From contig JASANH010000782.1 in NCBI GenBank assembly GCA_030248295.1, forward strand, positions 226,093 through 290,092: a stretch of DNA of 64,000 nt, in the 5' to 3' direction. The stretch is from Mesodorylaimus sp. YZB2_4. Its lineage: Eukaryota > Nematoda > Enoplea > Dorylaimida > Dorylaimidae. Numbering within the stretch: the stretch's first letter is position 1; each line of letters opens with the position of its first letter. Under the pieces are notes generated by a model. That model saw only the letters and a program-made list of their open reading frames with translations. It was not told the origin of the DNA and searched no databases. Made by a program: the position numbers and the translations under genes. Shown here in pieces: positions 1 to 11,675 of this stretch.

Positions 1-3000
1 ATAGCTGGTGCCACGAAAAGGGCATCGCTCAATGCTTGAAGTAAGCCCTTCCGAATATTGCCACTCTGATGCATGCTGGGTGACTGCCAGTCGGTATATT
101 CATCTTCCACAGCGCTCATAATTTCATTTCGATGATATTGAAATAAATTAGTTACTAAAGTTCGATAAATTTGGTCCCGTTTTTTTCGTTCAACTCCTTC
201 TTTTAATTCTTGATTGCCCAATAAATGGAAGGCTTCGCTCTTAGTCAGGCCGACCATAAGATCGAGTCCTTGAAATAAATCGCTATACTTCTCTAAATTA
301 TGTTTGGGATCATTGATAACAATTGAGCCATCAACGGAGGGTCCGAACACATTCAAGTAAGTGGGTGGTTCGATGTTGCGGGCAACACGTGTCACATTGT
401 CCACTGATGCTAGTCCAATACAGTCGGTCATATCCTGAAAGAGGATTGAGAAGGTACAGGCAACAGGAAACTTGAGTTGTGTACGTAGGTTTCCAAAAGT
501 GTCACTGTCAGTTGGAGTCGAACCTGAGTCTGGCTCTGAATATTTGTGTGCGAGGTATGGACATTCATTCCATCATTCCATGCAGCACCCCTCTGCTATA
601 TTACCTGCAGCAAGGACTCTGTCTCCGCCTTCCACTGCCAAGCATCATGGGGCTGTAATAGTCGTCGTCCAGGCGTGATCGAATCTTTCATAGCATTAGC
701 TTTGCTCGGCGGGGCGTTGAAGGGCGGGCAGGACAATCCCTCGGCCACATAATCGAATATCTCGGACGGATACTTGACCATGGCCCAACTGCTCAGAGCT
801 GATCCACCCAAGAGGATGGCCCGATGAAATGACCTGTTGGACGGAGCCGACACGGGCGAGGACATTAACAGATTGACTAGTGCAGCACCCGTATCCCAGC
901 CAAGCAAGGTTATCTTCTCCTTATCACCGTTGAAGGTGTCAATGGTTTCTCGAAGGAATACTAGGGCGGCCGCGATATCGCCCAAGGCCCAGTTGCCTCG
1001 GCAAGACGGAGCCATGTAACCAGCGCTGAGGAAGCCTGGAAAAGTTGAGTGATAACAAATCAAATCATTAGTGATTGGAGTCCTGACAGACTGATAAGTT
1101 GATAGGCTGACATCTTTGAACAGTACACAGCACCATGCACATGGTACACATTTTCACAACAGCCACTGCACTATCTGCACAAGCTCATAGATACACAGAG
1201 TCATAGAAAGGGGGTGGACAGTTTATCACTAGCCATGTGGTCTTGCTGGGCATGAATGATCGGTGATTGATAAAACAAGCACCGTCACACAATTTATACG
1301 CTATACTTGCGCTGTAACAGGAAAACTTGATAGCGAAATTTAAAACCGTTATGCGTACCATATATGCAAAACTGTTTTGATGACGAGCCTCTCCTTATCA
1401 GTTTTATCATTTCATTTTTATCAATGATAACGATGGAGTCAGAAAACGCTTACCAAACAATCCCAGACGATAATTGAGCGTAACGACAATAATTTGGCCG
1501 TAGCTTGCTAATACACTAGCATTGTACGCGTTGCCAGTCCCCCATGCGAATGAGCCGCCATGGACGAGCACCAAGACTGGCAGCTTCGCCATCGGAGCGT
1601 GTCCTGAAAATGATAGGGCCAAAATGCTTGCCTGCACAATGTCCTCAGTAATTGTAAACACATACAGTAACCGAACAAAATATGACCAGGCCCATGTGTA
1701 CTGCACCCTGGACTATTGTAGTCTGGGTCCGTATTACTGAAGGCAGTGAGCGGTAGAGCTTTCGCACCACGCCGAAAACACAGGGCAGCCAACCAAGTCT
1801 CTTGAACTAGTCCACCGGTTGAAAGATCACCCTGACCTGACCCCCCCCCCCCAGATGCTGGCTCCATGCAGATTATCAATTGCCAGTCAAGCCTTTCCAC
1901 TGTTATATTAGTAAGAGGAGCCAAACTTATATGCCATCCTGTATATATTTGAATTGGAGGCTGTGAGGCAGCCCATGGAAGAAAATGAAAGCCATAATTG
2001 CGAGCCACCGGCGTACAGTAGGTACTATTGGTAAAGGGCGGCTGTGGCTAGTAGCATCACCCGTCGGGTAACTTTGCATCCATGAACAGGCACGTATACT
2101 GAAAACATTTGAAAGACCATGAAGTTTTGGCGCCCGTAACACCCTGCATTCATTTTATTTCACTCATTCATTCTTTATTCATTGATCAAACACTTTACAG
2201 TGCACTCGAGGACCAAGAAACACGAATATGCTGAGTTGTGCCTAACCCAGCAGATCTATTACACTGGGATCACAAACATGGGCAAACTACAGGAGGGTGT
2301 ACTGTATTGCAATACAAATTCCCAACCGACTTTTCCTCAAAACCTGCAAAAAACACGCTGCAGCTGTTAAAAACACTAGTCTACCGTGCTATGTGACACT
2401 GGCACTTTAAAATTTGCTGTCTTCTGATCGTACGTGAGTCTTTTTTTACCGCTGTGGGCTTCACGCACTGATGAGGACAATGGAAACAGTCGAAACGTTC
2501 ATTTTTGCCCTCATCACAAAAACAGTATTCACTCGATTTACAAAATAACTGAACTAAACCTTAAGAGACTCTCGATCAGACGTTCAGGTTTTTTGCACTG
2601 ATCAGCTTCATGCTTCAGCTACACGTCCAAAAATGGCGGGACCTTATCACGCACCCCGTATGCGCTGTGTGTAAAGTTCATGCATGCCATGCAGTATATT
2701 GCACGTATATCAAATAATTTTGAGCTGAATACGCATTTTTTGTGGTCTTGCTCTCCTTTCCTTGCCTTGCCTCAGCCGTATTGGGCCAGCCAGTCAATAA
2801 AAAAATGCTTCCCTGTTAAAAAGCTCGATGAGCAGGGAACGGAAGCCGGTGTCACGCGCACGCCGCACGGGGACATGTTTCGTTTACGAGCAGCGCATTT
2901 TCGACGACAGCACAACAAATGAGAGCGAGTAAATGAACGGGCGCAGATGGTCATGCTCGTGTCTCTATTTCGATTTTGGTCGGGGGCGAGAAAAGTACCT

Positions 3001-5477
3001 TTTCTCATCGGGCGCCCGCTCCCATGACACCTGCACTCGTCGATCATTGGCGCCTATCGATAATAGTAGATCGTGTGCGAACAACCCCCAGGGTGATTGG
3101 GCTTCATCGAGCACGCTGGCCAGTGCCTATTGACTCGTGTAAATAGTTAGGGGATCGGGGGCCTGGAATTGGCCCTGGGACGATAGACTGCACGCCACGG
3201 TGCATATATCACGATAATCGAACGGGCATCGTATCCTGTCTAGACTGCTGCTGATTGTAGCTGTACACGTGCTAGCTGCCTTGTTGTTCGCATATCCTAC
3301 CAGCCCGAAATCAACTTAACCTACAGCCAAGTATGGAATCGAGCCCGACTAGACAAGCTGGCCGAGCGAGACAAATTTGGTGCACTTTGAAGGGCGCTAA
3401 CACGATTTGGTTAGCAGTTAGCCCGTTTTGGCCTATCGTGATTGCCTGTCCAATGCGCATCCTCGCCCGATCGCACATAATTACACGCTCCTACGAGCCA
3501 GACTGGCCTCCCTAGCAAGATCGTTAGCAGATATGATGCGCCTGAGTGAGTAGACTGCGTCCGGCCCAACAATCGACCAACACAAAAAGTTGTTCGTTCA
3601 CACGTTGGTGGGTGGAAATAGAGGAGGGGTAAGCAAGGATAGATTAGTCTGACCTTTAAAAATGAGATTCCATCATGGCTGAATGAATACTAGCCGAGAA
3701 CTTCCGGCCTAGGCTCGAACGAGATAAGCAGATTGACATTTTCGTTGAGACTATAAACCAATGATAGGCAGCCTGGAAAATGGCACATCGTCCTGAACCT
3801 AATTGGTACTTATTTTTGAAAAATTACCACTGACTAATTCCGAGTGGAAACGAAAAAAATATGTGTTTACGTTTTCTGAAACGAGCATCGAGCAAAAAAG
3901 GTAGAAAGAGCAAACTTATTGACAGTTGGTTTGGTATAAAAGCTGTTTATACAATTTCTTTCTTCTCAAAAGCAATTTTCAGCTCTTCGATCCACGAGTT
4001 ATTTTCTTTCGAGCATATTGTGTATCTAGGCGATCTAAGCTTTCATCCGGGGTGTATAAGGAGGGGAAGACGGACGGGTGTGGATAGGAGTCGACAGAAC
4101 AGAAATTATATCCGACTATTGCATAAAATAGCTAGAGTGCAAGCAACATCGAATCCGACCCGAACACATGCACTTACATTCAGTCGAATAGTTGTGCAGC
4201 GTGGAAAGAAAGGTTTTTAATTTCAAGAATTGTTGTTGTAAAAGAAGGATTTATGCGATGAGGAGAGGTGCGATCGCACAGCTATGGCGAGTGAAAAAAT
4301 GTGCCAGAAATTCTGCCGCCTTAGAGCTTTGTGGCCTACTGTAGATATAACTGCTGTGCTCGAGCTCGGACAGATCACGGCCAGCCACCGCAAACTGGTA
4401 CGGTGTGACAAATGCCCTGATTTTCGCGGCAACCAGGATAAAACGCAGCGCAAGGAAAAATTCTACCAGCAGTTCCCAAGATACAGTAGTCCCACCGGAG
4501 TTTAAAAGCATCTAAATATTAGCTGGTCTTGTTTTGCAACTCTTCTTTCTAACTTCAAAAAATCAATAAAAGTCTTAAATCATTAGAGTCGAGTAAAAAA
4601 CTGAGATGCAAAGTGCCTAACTTGTCTTCCCAATCGACCGATTTAGCTTTAATGTTCAAACATTTGCGACAGGCCCAAGTTCAAATTGACTTATGCAAAT
4701 GGATGAAGAACGCTATTAGACTACGCACAGATGCGCTTGTCTTAAAATTGATCATATATGGGCTTTGAAAGAGGGCCAAACAAAATCTGTGTTGCACAGT
4801 TTGAATCAATACGAATGATCGATACGGCATTGTGCTTTTCTAAAGGGTGAGCAAGGATGAGGTGAAGATGGCAGGCAATACAGGATGGGTGAATCAGACA
4901 TGTTTAAAAAATAGTGAACAAACTTTGTTGCCACCTACTATACGCCAGGCCGCAGCCCCCCCCCCCCCCCCCCCTCACCAGCATAGAACTTACCCATTCT
5001 TTCGGGGACGTACAAATTCAAATATAAGCAATCCTCGGATTGATTCTTGAGGAAGGCTCGTAATCGTTGCAAATATCGATAATAACTTTCCGGCATCCAT
5101 TTCAAAGCCTCCGACTGTCCGGCCGCTATTGAATTAGGGAACATTTGCGTGCAAACTGGTGGCAATCGAGTGGCATCTTTAGTCGACGACCATTTGGCAG
5201 CCGAATTTGGAGGCATAAATCGTTTTTGACCAACTGGAGGCGACGCGTATGGCACACCCAAATATTCCTCTACTGCCCCCAATCCAGGTATGTTCAAATG
5301 AGTAATTCGACCTTCCAATTTTCCAAATGGTGTTGTGACAGTTTTACGAAGTTTCGGTGGCGAAATGCCGAATGGTTGAGCCGTGATTGCTAAGAGACCA
5401 GTGGTGGCGAAGATGGTCGTGAGCCATATTAGTGCAAAGGGGACGGAGGTAGGCGCCACCAAACTCGATCCAGCCAT
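1..5477 (-). CDS. Neuroligin-like cholinesterase-fold adhesion receptor (5' part; 3' end outside window)
   Basis: Four exons on the minus strand keep phase: 5477-4994, 1603-1454, 1035-605 and 434 to beyond position 1. The start is the ATG at 5477, followed by a hydrophobic signal peptide (residues about 13-35). The open frame extends upstream only through a TTG. Family landmarks in order are [12 protein letters not shown], the HGGSF oxyanion region, NYRLG across the exon 2/3 junction, and FGPSVDGS in exon 4. The position of the catalytic Ser (GxSxG) reads GWDTG, with Asp259 in place of Ser, so the protein is predicted to have no esterase activity. That is the rule for neuroligins, which bind presynaptic neurexin. 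The missing 3' part should hold the rest of the fold, the TM helix and the cytoplasmic tail. Another non-catalytic cholinesterase-like adhesion protein is possible. Intron 1 is unusually long (3.4 kb). Confidence 0.85.
2468..2495 (+). other. Hammerhead-ribozyme-like core sequence
   Basis: CTGATGA at 2468-2474 is followed by GGAC, a 10-nt loop, GTC and then GAAA at 2492-2495. This is the order of the conserved hammerhead core around stem II. Penelope-like retroelements and other animal retroelements carry minimal hammerheads of this kind. I could not find convincing stem I or stem III partners next to it, and stem II has only about three pairs. It may be a decayed retroelement end or chance. 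Confidence 0.25.
4956..4974. repeat. 19-nt C homopolymer close to a splice donor
   Basis: An uninterrupted run of 19 C on the plus strand lies 19 bases inside neuroligin intron 1. In the transcript this is a G19 tract just downstream of the 5' splice site, able in principle to form a G-quadruplex. Confidence 0.9.
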
Positions 5478-7584
5478 GATTATGGTCAATCAGAGCAATA
5501 ATTTCTTGTTGACCCTGATCGAGCCATGATAGACGGGAGAAAATCAAAGCATGTAAATCTCAATTTCAGTTGATCAGTTGCACAAAAATGTGCCGGCTAT
5601 TTCGGCTCGCCTGTTGCTCACTAAAGAAACAGAGCTGTTGAGGATTTGGAGTGCGGGTGGGACCGGAAACGGGCAGTCAGCTAGGCGAGAGGCGAGTCGA
5701 GCCGCGTGCCGGCCCTAAAATGGAATGCTTAGCCGAAAGGTCCATCAATAGGCACTGGCCCCTAAACTGACCGATGTTGGCTCGTTGGCGGCGCCTTTTC
5801 GCGCGCCTCCCGCCCTTGGATACGGTGCCAATGCTAGAAGGGGTTCGGAGTCCGGATGTAGTTTCTACTTCACTACACTAACATTTTTCGTATACGAATC
5901 GGCGTCCCGTCTCAACCTCGCGCCTAGCCCAAGACGAAGCTCGTATAAGATACTACTCGTCCTAGCCTCAGCACAAACACAGGCAGCCCGAGGCGAAGAA
6001 AAGTGCACACAAAACGCACTTTTGCTTCCTCAAACCCCTTCTCTTCTTTCGTTTCTTTTCTTTTCATGACGTCACCAACGAACAAGAAGGAGTTTTGAAG
6101 AAAATGGTCGACGACAAGCCTCGCATTACGAAAAAGATAATTCATGGAGAAAGAACTCGTCTGAATTCATTCTGCTTGTGGCAGCATAAATTGTGTGAAC
6201 GAAATGTTTTTATAGAAAAATCGTTTTTCGCCTCATTCCACAATCGACGCGGATTGTGGGCGGATGGACTTTTTGAGTTCGTTTTCAAGAACTTTTTAGG
6301 AGGGCCATTGGAAAAATTTCTACCCACTTCTTCTTTTTCCCATAGAAGGCAAGATGGGAGAGGAAGAGACCAAGACCCTGGATCGAAAGCTAACCAATTA
6401 TGGGCGTATTTACCTAGCTGACGTCATAAGAGTGTGTCGGACACGAACTGGCAAGTGACGGGTCTCGTGTTTATTGTAGCCGCACAAATGCCGATCGAGG
6501 TGTATAATAGAGCAAAGTGTGCATATCCAATAGCTTGCCCACCCAACCCACGAAGCCCAGAGGCCCAGAGAGCTGACGAGTTGGCACGGGTGGTCAGGGA
6601 AACAGAGGTGTCGGTAACAATGGCCGTACGACCAGTCAATACACGAGCTAATAGCTAGCTACTAATGGAAGACCACCAAGAGAAACAGCCCGATGATCAC
6701 AGAACAAATAGATCATCACCTAGAACTCGACTTCTTGCGACTGGCTGGCGTAAGTAGTTTGAAGATTTGGAAGCAACTGATGCAAGAAATATTCTTTTAC
6801 TAAAATGCCGCTTTGGTGAATTTAGACGCGAAAGATACATTTTAAAAACGACTTCACGAAGCGAGACTCAAACTTGACGGCCATAAGAGTGTCGAATTTG
6901 TGAGAGTGGGAGTTTGACAAGCAACTGTTTGAGAAAGCATCAATTGACGAAGTGCACCTATTGAGAGAGTGGGGTTACGCGTTCACATGCTCGAGTGTTT
7001 CACCATCGCGAAGAAGAGGATGGATATAAGAAGGGGAGGAAAGAGGTAAAGCCGAGTCACAACGTCGAACAAAGTGGTGTTTGCAAACTTATTTCCCTGT
7101 CCTCCCCGCTTTCTCGGACTCGGCCAAAACCAAAACAATGAGCTGGCACTTTTCGAGGGTTTCGAGTGGTTTGTTAGAAACTGAGGCATCCACGTGCACT
7201 CTATGGTCACGTCCCCGGAGTTTTCTCGGTCATCGCTCGCTTGGTCGAGGAAGCTGAGGAAATCCCAATCTGGAACTATACTTTACAAACGTGCAAGAAT
7301 CGTGGGTTCTGACTTTCTGCTTTATGGTCGCATCTCCGCAATATATCATCCATATGACAAAGAAGGTTGCAGGTTATTTATGGCTATAAAGTCCAGTGAC
7401 ATTTTTGAATTCTTCGAGAGTGTTTGGGTCTTTTTAAGAAAAATCCCCAAACCCGGATGTTGAAAGCTTGAACTGGAAGCGTGAAACCCGTAAACCGGGT
7501 TTGGATAGAGTCCTGCATGTTTTTTTTTGTGCGCTCGGCTTTCCTAGCACGCAAAAGTTCAAATATTCGGCGGACTTTAGACGC

Positions 7585-7920
7585 TGACCGCTGCTGACCA
7601 CTGCGTCAGACGCCTCTAATATTTTGCACAAAGCTTTTCTTTGCACCAGAGAACAAATTTTAATTTTTGTTTCCGCAAAGTCGGCGATGTTCCCTTGTGA
7701 GTCTTGTTTTCTCTGGTCGCAAATAATAATGAGAAGCACTTGTACAAACTCGTGAGCGGGAAAAAAGAGGCATCAATTTACCTGCACCAGAGTGTTTGAA
7801 TAAAAATTGCGCAAAAACCATCGGCTTAGAATTTTCGATCAGATCGTTCAGATCAGATGATCCGATCTGAATTTTCGGATAGTGATTTTTCGGATCAGAT
7901 CGGATCTGATCCGCCGTGAC
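7585..7920 (+). repeat. Copy of a dispersed GATC-rich element (right-end type)
   Basis: The stretch contains CTCTGGTC followed by a diverged CAAAT-AATAATGAGAAG block and then dense GATC/GGATC sub-repeats at 7838-7912. The same order recurs in the same orientation at 41818-42062. At its start a CTGACC(A/G)CTGCTGACCACT block resembles ones at 9400 and 43262. No coding capacity is seen. Boundaries are approximate and no target duplication was recognised. Confidence 0.5.
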
Positions 7921-9639
7921 CGCTAAGGTGATAGCAGAGGTTACTGCAGAAGGAGGATTGAAATCTACCTGAAGCGCGAGATGTACAGTAGAGAGTGCAA
8001 GACGAGAGAGTTTACTTCCTTTTCATCCTTTATATGCAGAAGAATCCAACATGACTAAGCAGTGTTCCTAAGTCATATCTGCCTGTCGATCAAAGGGTGT
8101 CCATTGAGTTTCATAATGCAACGGAATGATATCTTTGCCTGCCCGTCCGCTGATGCCTACATTGGCGAAAGGCCATTCTATTACTTACGACTTTTTTATC
8201 GTAAATGGTTCGTCACAGAACGAGTCCTTGAAGGCGAGAGATTGGCAAATAACTCAACTCGGCCGACCTACTTAGAGCCCTGGGGAGGCCAGGGTAGACT
8301 CTCCCACAGCCTTCTAACTTCTCTCTCAGAGGAGAATTTTCGAGTAGCCACTATGCAATGATTGCTTCCCTGAGGTCGCTCAGAATGTTTTCTAAAGTCA
8401 TATGCAAGTGACCACACAAGAACATATTTATAGGCGGCAGATTGAAGAAGTGTGTTTCAAAAGGAAGATAATAAGCAGGCTTCCTAGCGACTGCGAGTTG
8501 ACAAAAGATCAAGCCAGAACTCGATATCATTTGATGGCAGCTTAAAATTCAGTTCCGTTACAGTGGAACCGACATGTCGAATAAGACTAGGGGACAACTG
8601 GGGACATAGGGCATCAAGCAGGATGGGCAACGATCTCATAAACTGAATGGTGCGCGACTTCTGTCTTATCAGAATCAGTCGACTCGAAACCAAAAAGAAC
8701 ATCATATCGCAGTGGCTAATACACTGCGCTGACCAACCACATGCTCATCCTGACGAATAAGCCTGGCCACGAGTAAACAAGTGATTTTTTGGGTTGGATT
8801 CGAAAAAAGGGCATCAAAAATCCAACCGCTCTGTCTTAAAACCCGACTCAGCCATCGATGGCTGCTTACACTGATGCCATATGTAAATCATCCCTTACAC
8901 GCTTTAATGATGGTACACTGTGGCCCGGCGATGGACTGAGAATGAGTCAAATTAGGCTCGACGTAAGTCGACTTGAGCGAATTCTGAAAATGATGGTGGA
9001 TGTGTTATGCCGCATAGAATGCTACGATTTGCCTTTTTCTTGCGATGGCCGATGCATAGATTTTCAAGTCGGTCACGGCTCACGGCTCACGGATGACTCG
9101 CACACAAGGAAGCATCGCCAACGGTCGAGTCGAACTTTACCGAACAGAAAATCGTAATTTGCTGATTGTTGCCAGGTGCAAAAGAAGAAAACATCCCGCA
9201 AAATATCAGAGACGTCTGGCCAACTGATTTTTTAAATTCTTGATAATAAGGAACCCGCGCTTTGAGATGAGCACACGGCTCTTTTCAAAGTCGCTTTTCG
9301 AGTTTCGGGTTTCGATTTTTGCTTCCAGCAGCCAGATTGCCGTTCTTTCTCTGATAAAAACCAAAAAATCCAGAATTTAAAAAATTCCTAGACATCACGC
9401 GCTGACCACTGCTGACCACTTAGCCAGATGCCCCCAATATTTTTCAGAGAGTTTCATTTTACCCCTATAAACAAATTGCAATCTTTGTTAAGTTCGACGA
9501 ACGGTTTGCAAGATTGCCTCTCCAGGTTTTGCAAATGCAGTATTGGAGTTGGACTGCAGAAATATTAGAGAGGAGAGGAAACCAAGCGAACATATCCGTT
9601 TTTGGTTAAAAATAAGTTAAAGTTGTGGTCGCAGTCATA

Positions 9640-9925
9640 TAAGCAGCATGGATCTTGCTTACATTATCAGCTCGTAAATCCATGATGAGCAGTATGGCAA
9701 AGCTTTAAGATGGATGCTGCTTTTGCCATGCCACCATGATAATAAATACTGTGTGTTTATCATGCGGTTTAAACTTTTGAAAAAAGTTCATGCCTTTTTG
9801 AATGCTAAAAATTTTTAAATACCCTTTTCACATGATCTAATCCAAAACTTTAATAATCTGATCCGGAGTTTTTGCCATCCGATCCGATCCGACAAATCCC
9901 CATCCGATCCGGTCGTGAGTCATGG
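9640..9925 (-). repeat. Copy of a dispersed GGATCGGATC-ended element
   Basis: In minus orientation this copy starts with CACGACCGGATCGGATGGGG and runs into a conserved inner block (CCATGGTGG-like motif, TTTGCCATAC, CATCATGGAT). The same order occurs on the plus strand at 17758-18060 and 39190-39490, so there are three clear copies of one family. No open frame of size lies inside. The boundaries are my estimate. Confidence 0.55.
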
Positions 9926-10032
9926 CAACTAGTCGCTTTTACATACCGCCCTCGCTCCCTCCCCCTGACCGCATGCCGACCACTTCTCGCGAACCCCGCT
10001 CAAAATTGGTCGACCACTTCAGCAATCCTCCT

Positions 10033-10049
10033 CCCCCCCCCCCCCCCCC
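10033..10049. repeat. 17-nt C homopolymer
   Basis: Seventeen C in a row. The flank (CCCTCCCCCTGACCGCA and GACCAC motifs, 9957-10030) resembles the flank of another C tract at 52840-52901, so the tract is probably part of a dispersed repeat. Confidence 0.85.
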
Positions 10050-10214
10050 GTTTCGTCTTATGCTTTCTTGAGCTCGACAAGATGCCATCTCCTTCGAAAA
10101 CAAATCTTTTTTGATTCATTGAGCGGATTTCTATTTTGTAAAAGCCTCCATAAACTTTTCACCATATTTTTTAAAAGTTTTGCAGGTTGACCCGGCGCGG
10201 CCCAGTTCCCCACG

Positions 10215-10285
10215 AGACTTCCAATCATATTGGCTAGCCAGCAGTCATGATATGATAAGCGAGGCTGTGAGGTGACCAGGGATAG
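10215..10285 (-). repeat. Dispersed repeat shared with 42845-42910
   Basis: The reverse complement reads CTGGTCACCTCACAGCCTCG and then CTTATCATATCATGACTGCTG. An almost identical stretch occurs on the plus strand at about 42855-42905, and a weaker one near 25420-25465. It is a short interspersed repeat of unknown type. Confidence 0.5.
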
Positions 10286-11675
10286 GTGGGGATCCCGATC
10301 CGGATCCTGGAATTTTCCAGTTCCAGTTTTAGCTCTAAATTATGATCTATTGGAATTTTGACCATTTTTAACGCGTCATGAGTGCGGGTGCGGGCATGCT
10401 CAGAGAACACCACCCACCTAATGCACTTGCTGTGCGGAGATTTTGGCTGAATCGGGACTGGCTGTTCACGAACACCTGCAAAAACCCCACCGACACTGGC
10501 TCGAAAGGGATTCTGGCCCAAGCGGGTCGCTGGCTGAACCAGGATGGGGCCCTGAGAAATAATCCATGGTCGAACCTAACAGAAATTTCTCCCCGAAGCC
10601 GTTTATCCAGCTGACCATAAGCGGCAGCGACAAGTTCTGCGATGTCATATGTCTGGTGTACTGTTGTGGTGGTTGACATTTCAGCTATTGACATACAGTC
10701 AGGTGCAGCTCATTACTACATGCTTAGCTATGGCCTAGGAAAACGATCTTACAACGTGTGCGCTTACGGCCTTTTTTCAGATCCCTATCGCATGGTATGA
10801 GATAACTGTTTTGAATGAGGTGTCTTGATTGGCTTCGCTATTTCGGGACGAAAGCCCAAAGGTGTTTTAAAAGAGCCACCATAAGAATGCACTTGATATC
10901 CGTTCTCTTTGTTTCGTTTTGCCGCACATCTGCGGAATACTGTACATTGACCATTCTACTAGGGTTCACTGGTTTTTTTTAAATTCATGTTATCACAAAA
11001 ATAATAAAAAAAACTGCATGCATTTTCAACTATTTGATTGATATGTGCCTGTCAGTGAAAGAACATGTTAACCTCCTCGTGTAACCAGACATCGATATGG
11101 ACACGGGTATGGGTAAAGTCATTAAGATGCCAACAGTAATGAGATTTTAAGAGGAATACTGCTCGTGAATTATATGAGATTTGCGGCCATTAATTAGACG
11201 GAAGTGCCATGCAAACATACCGTCTTTTACTCAAAATCTTGCGTTTTTATTATTTGAGCTGAATAGTGGGTGAAGTCGATGAGCTGAGGATGCGGTGGCT
11301 GAGTAAAGAAGTGCCGCATGTTTCATAGCTATCTAAACCCATTCTGAACGCACAAACTCTAGGCCTACTTACCAAACCTGTCTACGGGTATCTGTGCACA
11401 CTGGAAATCTGGCCCAATTTTTATTGCATTTCGATACTTCATCTCAGCCCATATTTTACACACAAATTTCACTTACTATCGACACTCTGCTTCTGCGACT
11501 ATACGTCCATCAACAAAGGCCACTTTACGATTTACACTCATAAGGTGAGTCAAAAGGATAGCGTGGTCATTTCTCATTCGAGCTGTCTCCTGTGCGGTTG
11601 TGCCTTTTTTCGTCTCTTCAGTCTCAAACTTCGCCTCGCCTTCTCTCGTCCTCAGAATCGAGCAAAGTCGTCGCA

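Larger units (their letters stand above)
1604..4993 (-). other. Long first intron of the neuroligin-like gene
   Basis: This 3390-bp intron has a GTAAGT donor at 4993 and a TTTTCAG acceptor next to 1603. I see no coding exon in it; the short open frames have no recognisable domain. It contains C tracts of 12 nt (1841-1852) and 19 nt (4956-4974) and a hammerhead-ribozyme-like core on the plus strand (2468-2495). An alternative or micro-exon, common in neuroligins, cannot be excluded by eye. Confidence 0.6.
5478..11675. other. Intergenic region between the neuroligin-like gene and the first vWA gene
   Basis: About 6.2 kb without a gene I can support. The short open frames show no recognisable domain. 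The upstream part (5478-6420) would hold the neuroligin promoter; no core element is convincing. Repeats fill the rest: a GATC-rich repeat near 7585-7920, a related inverted copy at 9640-9925, a C17 tract at 10033-10049, and a copy of a dispersed repeat at 10215-10285 that recurs near 42850. I see nothing further at 10700-11500. Confidence 0.5.

Noticed and set aside
5478-5489. Upstream start of the neuroligin-like protein
   Set aside because: The codon at 5489 is TTG; the ATG at 5477 precedes a good signal peptide.
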